Source of the DNA: Chloroflexota bacterium
GTDB taxonomy: Bacteria > Chloroflexota > UBA11872
Direction of reading: 5' to 3'
Assembly (NCBI GenBank): GCA_028874175.1
Contig: JAPPLN010000038.1
Location: forward strand, 20,974 to 84,973
Length of the DNA: 64,000 nt
Positions 17,190 through 25,605 of this stretch are shown here, piece by piece (the first letter of the stretch is position 1; every line of letters starts with the position of its first letter). The translations under genes and the position numbers were made by a program. The notes under the pieces are model-generated. The model worked only from the letters and a program-made list of their open reading frames with translations. It had not been told where the DNA came from and searched no databases.

Positions 17190-20100
17190 ATGAGTGACGA
17201 CACCGCAGGCACCACGAAGCCCAGGTCCGCGTTCGATCCCCTGCCGGACGAACTGGACTTCCCGTCCATGGAACGGCGGATGCTGGACCTCTGGGCCGCC
17301 GAGGACACCTTCGAGCGGCTGCGCAAGAAGAACGCCGACGGCCCGCGCTGGTCGTTCTTCGACGGGCCTATCACCGCCAATAACCCCATGGGCGTGCATC
17401 ACGCCTGGGGCCGCACCTACAAGGACGTCTACCAGCGCTACCGCGCCATGCGCGGCTATCACCAGCGCTACCAGAACGGCTTCGACTGCCAGGGCCTGTG
17501 GTTGGAAGTCGAGGTCGAGAAGGACCTGGGCTTCAACTCCAAGCGCGACATTGAGGAATTCGGCCTGGAAGCCTTCGCCGACGCCTGCCGCGAGCGCGTC
17601 GAGAAATTCTCGGGCGTCCAGACCCGCCAGTCCGTCCGCCTGGGCCAGTGGATGGACTGGGACGACTCCTACTTCACCCATTCCGACAACAACATCGAGC
17701 ACATCTGGCACTTCCTGCGGCGCTGCAACGAGCGCGGCTGGATTGCGGCGGCCCAGCGCGCCATGCCCTGGTGCGCCCGCTGCGGCACCGCCCTCTCCCA
17801 GCACGAGCTCATCGATACCTACGAAGAGGTCGAGCACGACGCCGTCTACGTGCGCCTCCCCATCCACGGTCGCGCGGATACCTGGCTCCTCATCTGGACC
17901 ACCACGCCCTGGACCCTGGCGGCCAACGTGGCGGCGGCGGTTCATCCCGACCTGACCTACGTCGAGGTGGCGGCCGACGACGGCCGCTACCTCCTCGCCG
18001 AAGCCGCGATGTCGGCCGTCTTTGGAGAAGGCGCTGAAGTCGTCGCCCGGCACCAGGGCGCCGACCTCCTGGACCTGACCTATGACGGTCCCTTCGATGA
18101 CCTTCCGGCTGTAAGCCGTGTCACGCACCGCGTCATCCCCTGGACGGATGTCGGCGCCGACGAGGGCACCGGGGTCGTGCACATTGCGCCGGGCGCCGGT
18201 GAGGAGGACTTCCTTCTCGGCCAGGACCTTGGCCTCGAAGTCCTGGTGCCCATTGACGAGAACGGCAATTACACGGACGGCTACGACTGGCTGACAGGCC
18301 GCGACGCCCGCGAGGTCGCCGACGACGTGGTCGCCCATCTGCGCAGGCGCGGCCTGCTCTATCGCCACCACACCTACACCCACCGTTACCCCCACTGCTG
18401 GCGCTGCCACGAGGAACTGGTCTTCCGCGTAGACGACGAGTGGTTCATCCGCGCCGACGAAGTCCGCCAGCCCATGCTGGACGCCGCCGCCACCGTCAAC
18501 TGGACACCCGAGTACGCCGGCGCCCGCATGGCCGACTGGCTCCGCAACATGGGCGACTGGAACATCTCCCGCCGCCGCTACTGGGGCCTGCCCCTGCCCT
18601 TCTATCCCTGCCGGTCCTGCGGACACCTGACGGTCATCGGGTCGAAGGCCCACCTCGAGGAGCGGGCCATCGCGGGCATGGACCAGCTGCGCGAACTGCA
18701 CCGCCCCTGGATCGACCGCGTGACCATTCGTTGCGAGTCCTGCGAGGCGCCCACCAAGCGCATCGACGCCGTCGGCGACGCCTGGCTGGACGCCGGCATC
18801 GTGCCCTTCTCGACCCTGGGCTACCTGCAAAACAGCGAGGAGTTCGAGAACTGGTATCCGGCCGACTTCATCACCGAGATGCGCGAGCAGATCCGGCTCT
18901 GGTTTTACTCCATGCTCTTCATGAGCGTCACCATCCAGAACCAGTCGCCGTACCAGTCCGTCTTCGTCTACGAAAAGCTCAACGACGAAACCGGCCGTGC
19001 CATGCACAAGAGCTGGGGCAACGCCATCGACTTCGGCGAAGCCGCCGAGCGCATGGGCGCGGACGTGATGCGCTGGCTGTACGCCGGGCACAACCCGCTC
19101 TACAACATCAACTTCGGCTACGGCCCGGCCACCGAAGTCAAGCGCCGCATGCTCACGCTCTGGAACGTCTACTCGTTCTTCGTGACCTACGCGCGCCTGG
19201 ATGGCTTCGACCCCACCGCCCCGCGCATCCCGGTCGCCGAGCGCCCGGACCTGGACCGCTGGGCGCTCTCACGCCTGCAGGGCCTCATCGACACCATGAC
19301 CGCCTCGCTGGACGACTACCTGGTCTATCGCGGCGTGCAGGCCGCCCAGGAGTTCATCGAAGAGCTGTCCAACTGGTACGTGCGTCGCGGCCGCCGCCGC
19401 TACTGGAAGTCCGACTCCGACGACGACAAGCAGGCTGCCTATCAGACCCTCTACGAGCTACTGACCAGCCTGGTGCGCCTGCTGGCCCCGGTCATGCCCT
19501 TCTGGACCGACGACATCTACCAGAACCTCGTCCGCCGCGCCGACCCCGACGCGCCGAGCAGCGTCCACCTCACCGAATGGCCCGAAGCCGACGACGCACT
19601 GCGCGACTCCGCTTTGGACGCGGCCATGGCGCTGGCCCAGCAGGTCGTACGCGTTGGTCGCGCCGCCCGCAACAGCGCCAACGTCAAGCTCCGCCAACCG
19701 CTGGGCTCGGCGCTGGTCCGCGTCGCTGACGATGCCGATTGGGACGCCGTCATGTCGCTGCGGTCTCATGTCCTCGACGAGCTAAACGTCAAGGAACTCC
19801 GGCGCATGACCTCCGAGCACGAACTGGTGGACTACCAGGTCCGCCCCAACTACCGCGCCCTCGGCCCGCGCTTCGGCCGCCAGGTGCGCCAGGTCGCCGC
19901 CGCGCTTGCCGCATTGGACGCGCCGGCGGCTGTGCGCGAGTTGGACGACCTCGGTTCGCTCCACATCGAGCTCGAAGGCGCAACCGAGACGCTGGAACCC
20001 GGCGACCTGGACGTCCGCCGAACCCCCAGGGAAGGCTTCGGCGTCGCCGAACAGGACGGCGTCATCGTCGCCATCGCCACCGAGATCGACGACGAACTGG

Positions 20101-20360
20101 CCCACGAAGGACTCGCCCGCGAACTCGTCCACGCTACCCAGGGCCTCCGCCGCGACGCCGGCCTCGAAGTCTCCGACCGCATCCACCTCTGGCTCGACGG
20201 CCCGGCCCCGCTGCACGAAACCCTGGCCGCACACCGATCCGAAGTCGCCGCCGAGGTCTTAGCCGTGCAGGTCAACAAAGGCGAACCGCCGGAGAGCGCC
20301 GCCGAGGCAACCCCTACGCTAAACGGTATTCCCGTGAAGGTACGGCTAACGCGAAGCTGA
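17190..20360 (+). CDS. ileS: Isoleucyl-tRNA synthetase with swapped signature motif (GVHH)
   Basis: 1056-residue class I synthetase that charges tRNA-Ile, with the usual order: catalytic domain, CP1 editing insertion, anticodon-binding helices and a C-terminal extension. The position of the class I HxGH motif reads ITANNPMGVHHAWG, that is G-V-H-H at residues 68-71, the swapped GxHH form described for some mupirocin-tolerant type 2 IleRSs. The KMSKS region is AMHKSWGN. Cys pairs that may bind zinc occur in CARCGTALSQHE, CWRCHEE and CRSCGHL/CESCEAP. Four bases after alaX, under the Ile T-box. Confidence 0.95.
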   Translation: MSDDTAGTTKPRSAFDPLPDELDFPSMERRMLDLWAAEDTFERLRKKNADGPRWSFFDGPITANNPMGVHHAWGRTYKDVYQRYRAMRGYHQRYQNGFDCQGLWLEVEVEKDLGFNSKRDIEEFGLEAFADACRERVEKFSGVQTRQSVRLGQWMDWDDSYFTHSDNNIEHIWHFLRRCNERGWIAAAQRAMPWCARCGTALSQHELIDTYEEVEHDAVYVRLPIHGRADTWLLIWTTTPWTLAANVAAAVHPDLTYVEVAADDGRYLLAEAAMSAVFGEGAEVVARHQGADLLDLTYDGPFDDLPAVSRVTHRVIPWTDVGADEGTGVVHIAPGAGEEDFLLGQDLGLEVLVPIDENGNYTDGYDWLTGRDAREVADDVVAHLRRRGLLYRHHTYTHRYPHCWRCHEELVFRVDDEWFIRADEVRQPMLDAAATVNWTPEYAGARMADWLRNMGDWNISRRRYWGLPLPFYPCRSCGHLTVIGSKAHLEERAIAGMDQLRELHRPWIDRVTIRCESCEAPTKRIDAVGDAWLDAGIVPFSTLGYLQNSEEFENWYPADFITEMREQIRLWFYSMLFMSVTIQNQSPYQSVFVYEKLNDETGRAMHKSWGNAIDFGEAAERMGADVMRWLYAGHNPLYNINFGYGPATEVKRRMLTLWNVYSFFVTYARLDGFDPTAPRIPVAERPDLDRWALSRLQGLIDTMTASLDDYLVYRGVQAAQEFIEELSNWYVRRGRRRYWKSDSDDDKQAAYQTLYELLTSLVRLLAPVMPFWTDDIYQNLVRRADPDAPSSVHLTEWPEADDALRDSALDAAMALAQQVVRVGRAARNSANVKLRQPLGSALVRVADDADWDAVMSLRSHVLDELNVKELRRMTSEHELVDYQVRPNYRALGPRFGRQVRQVAAALAALDAPAAVRELDDLGSLHIELEGATETLEPGDLDVRRTPREGFGVAEQDGVIVAIATEIDDELAHEGLARELVHATQGLRRDAGLEVSDRIHLWLDGPAPLHETLAAHRSEVAAEVLAVQVNKGEPPESAAEATPTLNGIPVKVRLTRS

Positions 20361-20404
20361 GTTCGGACCGACCATTGCCGCCGAACGGCTGAGGTTCTGG
20401 CACC

Positions 20405-20674
20405 CTAACCGGCGAACCGGTCCACGGCGACCGCGATTGCAACCGCCGTGGTCACCGAACCAAGCATCAAGCCGATCATCCACTTGATCAGATCGGCCCG
20501 CAGGTTGGCGATCTCCGCCTTCATATCGCCGCGCAGATGGGCGATCTCGGTCATAAGCTCGGCGTGCTGATCTGCAAGATCTTCCTTGGTCGCGTAACGC
20601 GCAAGGCTGCGGTCCAGTTCCTCACGAAGTTCGGCACCGGTCAGTGCCGCCGCGCTGCTAGTCGGGTCGGCCAT
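20405..20674 (-). CDS. Small coiled-coil and C-terminal membrane-anchor protein, copy 1
   Basis: 89 residues: a Glu/Arg-rich N-terminal half (ELREELDRSLARYATKEDLA) and heptad-like IAHLRGDMKAEIANLRADL, followed by one C-terminal membrane helix (KWMIGLMLGSVTTAVAIAVA). This arrangement, a coiled coil leading into one membrane helix, is seen in DUF1640-like proteins; I cannot assign a function. AGGAGA precedes the start. Contains an 11-residue extra stretch in the coiled coil compared with copy 2. Confidence 0.75.
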   Translation of the reverse strand: MADPTSSAAALTGAELREELDRSLARYATKEDLADQHAELMTEIAHLRGDMKAEIANLRADLIKWMIGLMLGSVTTAVAIAVAVDRFAG

Positions 20675-20797
20675 GCGGATGCGTCTCCTGTCGAGGTGTC
20701 GCCTGACAAGGTTTGCTACGCCGCCCGATGAACGATTGTAACCGTCGCCAGTTGTTCGCACCGCCCGTCGCCGCCGAAAAGCTGGGGTTCCGGCGAG

Positions 20798-21034
20798 CTA
20801 ACCCAAAAGCCGGTCTACGGCAGCCGCGATTCCAACAGCCGCCGTCACCGAACCCAGCATGAGCCCGATCATCCACTTGATCAGATCGGCCCGCAGGTTG
20901 GCGATCTCGGACTTGAGCTCCCCGCGCAGTTCCGCGAGGTCTGCCTTGGTTGCGTAGTGCGCGAGGCTTCTATCCAGTTCCTCGCGCAACTCGGCGCGTG
21001 TCAGCGCAGCAGCGCTTCTACTCGGGTCGGCCAT
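20798..21034 (-). CDS. Small coiled-coil and C-terminal membrane-anchor protein, copy 2
   Basis: 78 residues, paralog of the gene at 20405: same N-terminal ELREELDRSLAHYATKADLA, same EIANLRADLIKWMIGLML membrane entry, and the same upstream region. Shorter coiled coil. Unknown function; the C-terminal anchor suggests an inner-membrane location with the coiled coil facing the cytoplasm. Confidence 0.75.
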   Translation of the reverse strand: MADPSRSAAALTRAELREELDRSLAHYATKADLAELRGELKSEIANLRADLIKWMIGLMLGSVTAAVGIAAAVDRLLG

Positions 21035-21195
21035 GCGGTCGTGTCTCCTGTCGAGGTGTCCTCTGACTAGGTTCTGCTACGCCGCCCGTAGCGCAATTGT
21101 ACCGAGCGGTACTCGCAGTGGCCCTTCAGTTGCGCGCTAGTGCTCAGCTCTTGCGCGAAGGCCGCCCGAACATCGCGCAGCGATCGTCTGGATCG

Positions 21196-22065
21196 TCAGT
21201 TCTGGTTGAGGCCAAACTCTCGGCTCATGAGGACTTGCTTCCAGTGAGCTTCCCGACCCAGGACAGTCTCATCCAGCGCATAGGCGGGCAGGTATTCGAG
21301 CAGTGCAAAGCGAAAGTGGGCGCGACAGTGGGCGTCGCCTTTCTCCGAGACCAACGCCCTCAGTTCAACGTTTCCGCCATGCACCGTATCGATATAGCTC
21401 TTCCACCGTGCCCAGAGCCCATCGTCTCCGTATGCCGACCCGACATAGTGTCTGCGAGTCCTGGCACTGCTATCCGTAATTAGGTAAACGCCTTTTACAT
21501 GCTCGAGGGCCGTCTTCCAGTCCGGGCGGTCGTTGCGTGCCAACACTTCTAACTCCGAGAAAGAAAGGTCAATCTTCTCGTAGCCCGGAAAGGCACGACC
21601 CGAAAAAGGTTCTCGAAGGATCTCAGCCACGGTCATCGGATAGCGCTTAGGAGTTGATTCTCGTACGTAGTGATTCTCGAAATTGACTCTGGTTGCTCGA
21701 TTGGTATAGGCCGACCACAGCTTTAGTCGACCAATGAATTGTCTGCCGTAATCCGTGAGCTCGACTTCGTAGCGGTCAGCGTGGCGTCGCAGCACCCTGA
21801 AGATGCCGCCAAATAGCCAAGTCTGAACTCCGTCAGGATAGAAGTTCATGAGCGAAAATATGTAGCGTCGACTGAACTCGTTCCTCGTCGGCCGGAACTC
21901 TTGCCACCCGGTCCATATCGATCTGTCCTTCACCCATTCATCAAGCGGCTGGTCACTACCGTTCCAGCGGGCGAAGTGGACCTTATAGTCCTTCACATTT
22001 TCGATTGGCCAAATGTCTGTCAGTAGGATTCGCGGTGGCGAGTCGAGGTTCGTTTCGGTGGCCAT
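21196..22065 (-). CDS. GIY-YIG nuclease domain protein
   Basis: 289 residues. The C-terminal third has a GIY-YIG domain: GVYLITD and HYVGSAYG (the two signature strands, about 194-213), then Arg in LWARWKSY, and a downstream Glu in FALLEYLPAY. These are the residues expected in active members. The N-terminal ~170 residues (RILLTDIWPIENVKDYKVHF...) form a separate domain I do not recognise, possibly for DNA recognition. Base composition is close to 50% GC, far below neighbours, and no partner restriction or homing gene is adjacent, so it looks acquired. Exact target unknown. Confidence 0.78.
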   Translation of the reverse strand: MATETNLDSPPRILLTDIWPIENVKDYKVHFARWNGSDQPLDEWVKDRSIWTGWQEFRPTRNEFSRRYIFSLMNFYPDGVQTWLFGGIFRVLRRHADRYEVELTDYGRQFIGRLKLWSAYTNRATRVNFENHYVRESTPKRYPMTVAEILREPFSGRAFPGYEKIDLSFSELEVLARNDRPDWKTALEHVKGVYLITDSSARTRRHYVGSAYGDDGLWARWKSYIDTVHGGNVELRALVSEKGDAHCRAHFRFALLEYLPAYALDETVLGREAHWKQVLMSREFGLNQN

Positions 22066-22176
22066 GAGATCGCTCCTCGTAGAGTCAGACTAGATTCGGC
22101 ACAAGAGACTTCGTGCCCGCAGCCAGTAGGAACTCCCAAATCGACGTGTCCTTCGCGTCCCAGCATGGGCGTGCGC

Positions 22177-22509
22177 CTACTCCGCCAGCGCCACCTCCAC
22201 CATCCCGTCCGTCACCCGCACCTTGTAGCTGCGCGTGCGGTGGCCGAAGGGTGGGTTGATGACCCAGCCGTCGGTGACGTCGTAGATCCAGCCGTGCAGC
22301 GGGCAGGTCAGCTCGCAGCCGACCAATTGCCCGGACGCCAGCGGGTAGCCGGCGTGATCGCACAGGCCGTCCAGCGCGTAGTAGCGCCCATCCACGTTCG
22401 CGATCACAATCTCGGCCTTGTCCAGGAAGACCGACGACAGCCGGCCCGGCGGCGGCAGCAGCGACTCGGGACCGACCGGCTTGAAGTCCGGTTCCTCAGC
22501 CGAGGTCAC
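22177..22509 (-). CDS. Rieske [2Fe-2S] ferredoxin-like protein
   Basis: 110-residue Rieske domain protein: CDHAGYP (Cys-x-His) and CPLHGW (Cys-x2-His) give the two Cys and two His cluster ligands. It has the short soluble form used as the ferredoxin of ring-hydroxylating oxygenases or the small subunit of nitrite reductases, but no oxygenase gene is nearby. Start overlaps the preceding GNAT stop by 14 bases. Confidence 0.88.
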   Translation of the reverse strand: MTSAEEPDFKPVGPESLLPPPGRLSSVFLDKAEIVIANVDGRYYALDGLCDHAGYPLASGQLVGCELTCPLHGWIYDVTDGWVINPPFGHRTRSYKVRVTDGMVEVALAE

Positions 22510-23548
22510 GCCGCATCACCGTCACGTCCGCGCGACCCTCGCCCAAATCCAGGGCGGCCGGCTGAACGACTTCCTCAACGAACCCCGCCTCGCGCAGCAC
22601 CGCCAGCCGTCCATCCGAAACCCCGCAGGCGCGTACCGCTCGAACGTCGTGAGCCGCGGCGTGTTTCAGCGCCGCCTCGATCACCGCGCCCGCACGGTCC
22701 ACGTAGGCCGGCGCCGCCTGGAACTCCATCGTCGCGTTCGCTCGAACCGGCGCATGACCCGGCGCCCACAGGTTGGCCGAGGCCACCATCCGCCCAAGGT
22801 CGTTGATCAGCACCTTCCAGGCATTCGCCTCGCTCGCGGTGTGCCTCGTCATCGAGTTGAAAAACGGCCGCAAGCACCCGCTGGCCTGCACCGCCGGCGG
22901 CGCGTAGAACATGGCCTCCGTGAAGTCGCGCACCAGCCACTCCGCTGGCTCCAGCAGCATCACCAGGCCGGTATACGCCCCGATGTCGCCCATCCGCATG
23001 TCACGAACCGCTCCATCGCCCGCCCGGCCAAAGAACTCTTCGTCAAACGTGTCCGCGTCCGTCCCCGGGCGCAGCGCCCGATACGTCAGCCCGTTGTAGT
23101 GCCGGTAGCCGTGCTTCTCGTAGATGTGCTGAGCCACCGGGTTCACCGTGCCCAGGTAGCTCACCTGGCCGCCGACCTTCCAGAACCCTTGGATCGACAG
23201 CTCCGTCAGCCGCTGTGCGATTCCCTTGCCGCGCTGCTCGGGTTCCGTGAACACGAACCCATAGCCACCCATCTCGGGCAGGTCTCGGCTCGTCCCATGC
23301 CACGCCGTGCCCACGACCGTTCCGTCGATCCGCCCGACCAGCATCGTGTCGGCCAGCGACGGGTCGTGGGTCCCCGCCAGGAACTCCGCCAGGAATCCGC
23401 CCTCCGCCGGAACCATCCACGGATCGAACGGCCGCGTCAGAAAGCTGTAGGTCTCCTGTTGAGCCGCGCCCGTCCCTCGGCCTTCGCCCGGCCCCAGCAC
23501 GCTCGCCACCAGTTCCTCGCCGTTCGGCAGCGCGAATACCTTTTCCAT
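22496..23548 (-). CDS. GNAT family N-acetyltransferase
   Basis: About 350 residues. The first half has a GNAT fold: GYGFVFTEPEQRGKGIAQRL is motif A with the acetyl-CoA pyrophosphate site (Q/RxxGxG/A), followed by LGTVNPVAQHIYEKHGYRHY, motif B. The second half resembles a second GNAT-like domain lacking a clear motif A. Start at 23548 (MEKVFALPNGEEL), the first codon that fits the fold. Substrate unknown. Confidence 0.78.
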   Translation of the reverse strand: MEKVFALPNGEELVASVLGPGEGRGTGAAQQETYSFLTRPFDPWMVPAEGGFLAEFLAGTHDPSLADTMLVGRIDGTVVGTAWHGTSRDLPEMGGYGFVFTEPEQRGKGIAQRLTELSIQGFWKVGGQVSYLGTVNPVAQHIYEKHGYRHYNGLTYRALRPGTDADTFDEEFFGRAGDGAVRDMRMGDIGAYTGLVMLLEPAEWLVRDFTEAMFYAPPAVQASGCLRPFFNSMTRHTASEANAWKVLINDLGRMVASANLWAPGHAPVRANATMEFQAAPAYVDRAGAVIEAALKHAAAHDVRAVRACGVSDGRLAVLREAGFVEEVVQPAALDLGEGRADVTVMRRDLG

Positions 23549-23623
23549 GCCGTCAGTTCTCCGGGTGCGCGTTCCTGGGTGCCACAATAGCCGCTCCGAC
23601 ACGGAATTGAAGGAGCAGGACGT

Positions 23624-24364
23624 ATGTCGCTACAGGGCAAGGCCGCACTGGTCACCGGCGGCGGAACCGGCGTTGGCCGCGCCACGGCGCTCATGCTGGC
23701 CGAACGCGGCGCCAACGTGGCCGTCAACTACTCGCGTTCGGCCGACGAAGCCGCCCAGACCGCCGGCGATATCCAGGCGCACGGCGTGGAGGGGCTGGCC
23801 ATTCAGGCCGACGTCGCCTCGGATGCCGCGGTCGTGGCCATGGTGGAGCAGACCGTCGCCGCCTTCGGCCGCCTGGACATCGTGGTCAACAGCGCCGGCA
23901 CCACGTTCTTCGTCGACTACGACGACCTGGACGGCATGAAGGACGAGTACTGGGACCGCATCCTGGCCGTCAACCTCAAGGGCCCCTTCTTCGTCAGCCG
24001 CGCCGCCGCGCCCCACCTGAAGGCTAGCGGAGCCGGCGTGATCGTCAGCGTCTCATCACTGTCGGGCATTACCGGCACTGGCTCCTCAATCGCCTACGCG
24101 GCCTCCAAGGGCGCGCTGAACACCATCACCAAGTCCCTGGCCCGCACCCTGGCGCCCGAGATTCGCGTCAACAGCGTGGCCCCCGGCCCCATCGACACCC
24201 GTTGGATGATCGGGCACGAGGATTTCCTGCAACGGGCCGTCGACCGCAGTCCCGTCAATCGCGCGGCCACGCCTGAAGACATCGCCGCCGGCATCCTCCT
24301 GCTTGTCGAAAACCCCATCATGACCGGCGAAGTGCTGGTGATGGACAGCGGCTGCGGCCTCTAA
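23624..24364 (+). CDS. Short-chain dehydrogenase/reductase, FabG-like
   Basis: 246-residue classical SDR: cofactor motif TGGGTGVGRA (about 11-20), NSAG at about 90, catalytic Ser in SVSSLSG, Tyr-x3-Lys in AYAASKG, and PGPIDT. Complete catalytic set. NADP(H)-dependent oxidoreductase of FabG type; the substrate cannot be told. Divergent from the GNAT gene; GGAG about 8 bases upstream of the start. Confidence 0.85.
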   Translation: MSLQGKAALVTGGGTGVGRATALMLAERGANVAVNYSRSADEAAQTAGDIQAHGVEGLAIQADVASDAAVVAMVEQTVAAFGRLDIVVNSAGTTFFVDYDDLDGMKDEYWDRILAVNLKGPFFVSRAAAPHLKASGAGVIVSVSSLSGITGTGSSIAYAASKGALNTITKSLARTLAPEIRVNSVAPGPIDTRWMIGHEDFLQRAVDRSPVNRAATPEDIAAGILLLVENPIMTGEVLVMDSGCGL

Positions 24365-24404
24365 CGTCCAGCTACGGGCGGTTCTATAACGCCCGCAAAC
24401 AACC

Positions 24405-24430
24405 GGAACCCCCGCCATGGCGGGGGTTCC
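24405..24430. terminator. Hairpin between convergent genes
   Basis: A near-perfect palindrome of 12-base arms (GGAACCCCCGCC and its complement) around AT, lying between the SDR and the convergent zinc-finger gene. No clear T-run follows, so a two-way terminator is only suggested by position. Confidence 0.5.
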
Positions 24431-24473
24431 GTTCATCACCGTGCGTCCACGGGACTACTGCTGGAGCGGCGTC

Positions 24474-24665
24474 CTACTCCTGGGTGTGCCCCGTGCCCCG
24501 GCAAAGGGAGCAGGTGCGCCAGAATGCCGTCTCGCCGTAAAACGCGCGGCTTACATGGCGCCCGGTGGGGGCGTAGCGCAGCGAACCGCGCCCACCGCAG
24601 CGTACGCACGATTCGTGCCCGCTCGGCGCGGTGTAGGTGGCCCGTGGGCCGACGTAGTGAGTCAT
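24474..24665 (-). CDS. Small protein with two DnaJ-type CxxCxGxG zinc motifs
   Basis: 63 residues. Two Cys pairs, CVRCGGRG (about 20-27) and CSLCRGTG (about 51-58), match the CxxCxGxG repeats of the DnaJ zinc-binding domain; together they would bind one zinc. A strong GAGGAGG lies about 8 bases upstream of the chosen ATG. It is a stand-alone small zinc protein, known from many genomes but with no assigned function. Confidence 0.72.
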   Translation of the reverse strand: MTHYVGPRATYTAPSGHESCVRCGGRGSLRYAPTGRHVSRAFYGETAFWRTCSLCRGTGHTQE

Positions 24666-24823
24666 CGGTTCCCTCCTCATTGCGGGAACTTCCGCCAGAT
24701 CTCCACGATCCGGTCTTCGGGCTGACGCCGTTGTCAGCAATTCCACTCTACACCAAGGCCGTGTCTCGTCAAGCTATGAACCCTTCGGGCGCCGAACCAC
24801 TGAGGGACCGCACCCTTAAACCC

Positions 24824-24856
24824 CGAGGGGCGCCGGGTGTCCCCCGACGCCCCTCG
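24824..24856 (-). terminator. Probable terminator of the cytochrome gene
   Basis: CGAGGGGCG and CGCCCCTCG (24824-24832, 24848-24856) pair around a 15-base loop, just beyond the stop of the cytochrome gene on its coding strand. The T-run is weak (GGGGTTTAAG). Confidence 0.5.
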
Positions 24857-24878
24857 CTATGGGCAGCGGACGAGCGAG

Positions 24879-25445
24879 CTATCGGCTCGGAGCCGTGCGC
24901 AGGAAGTAAACGACCTTCCAGAGTTCTTCCTCGGTCATGCCGCCGGTCTCCTGCGGCTGGTCGGCGCCCTCGATGCACTGCGAGCGAATCTTCTCGCGAA
25001 CCTGGGACGCCGCCTTGAACTCAGTGTGCGGGGCGCCCAGTTCCGCCGGAATGCTGTGCGGCACGTCGCCCTGGTCGTCTTCACCGATCGCCGTGTTGCC
25101 GTGCCAGGCCTTCAGGAAGATGGCGCCCGGGTCACTCGCCAATTGCGCCTGGAACTCTTCCGCCTTGAAGCTGGCCGGTCGCGGCGAATACAGCTGATAT
25201 TGCGGACCGAACCCATCGGCCGCGTAGCCGTGGCAGGTGGCGCAGACCGTCAGATAGAGCTGCTCGCCATCCTTCATCACGTCCTCGGTGTCGGGGCAGG
25301 GGTTTGCAGGACAGGTGCCCGTGGCGGCGCATGCCGGTTCCGGGAATTCCGTGGTCCCGGGTGGTTCACACGCCGCAAGTACGACGAGCGCGACGAGCGC
25401 GACCGCCAGAGCGCCGATCAATCCTCGGCGCAGCGACATCTTCAT
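24879..25445 (-). CDS. Cytochrome c family lipoprotein
   Basis: About 188 residues. The N-terminus has Arg-rich start, a hydrophobic stretch and LVALVVLAACEPPG, a lipobox with Cys at about 30, so it is a membrane-anchored lipoprotein. One haem-binding CxxCH (CATCHGYAADGFGP, about 69-73) is followed by a typical cytochrome c tail with the EELWKVVYFLR helix. Axial Met is not obvious. Start at 25445 (ATG-AAG-ATG) has GGAG close upstream; the longer frame to 25607 would put non-signal sequence before the lipobox. Role: periplasmic or outer-surface electron carrier. Confidence 0.88.
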   Translation of the reverse strand: MKMSLRRGLIGALAVALVALVVLAACEPPGTTEFPEPACAATGTCPANPCPDTEDVMKDGEQLYLTVCATCHGYAADGFGPQYQLYSPRPASFKAEEFQAQLASDPGAIFLKAWHGNTAIGEDDQGDVPHSIPAELGAPHTEFKAASQVREKIRSQCIEGADQPQETGGMTEEELWKVVYFLRTAPSR

Positions 25446-25605
25446 ACTCCGTCCCCCAGGGTTGGCCGTTGGTTGCTGGCTTCGAGCAGTCAATGTAACG
25501 CGCCGCCTTCCCCACGCGCCACCAAGCGGCCGCACCACCGGCTTCAGACCATCGCTCTCGCCCGAAGCGTTACTCTTACCTCGCGTGCGGCCCGGAGGCC
25601 CGGCC

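Larger units (their letters stand above)
20375..21105 (-). repeat. Direct duplication of a small gene with flanks
   Basis: Two units of about 350 bases each (about 20375-20745 and 20760-21105) share the coding region, about 65 bases upstream of the start (with GTGTCTCCTGTCGAGGTGTC-like sequence) and the bases beyond the stop. The copies have diverged at third positions and in coiled-coil length. Confidence 0.8.

Noticed and set aside
17151-19091. 646-codon open frame antisense to ileS
   Set aside because: Mirror-frame artefact of a high-GC gene; composition low-complexity and no family signal, while ileS on the plus strand is full length.
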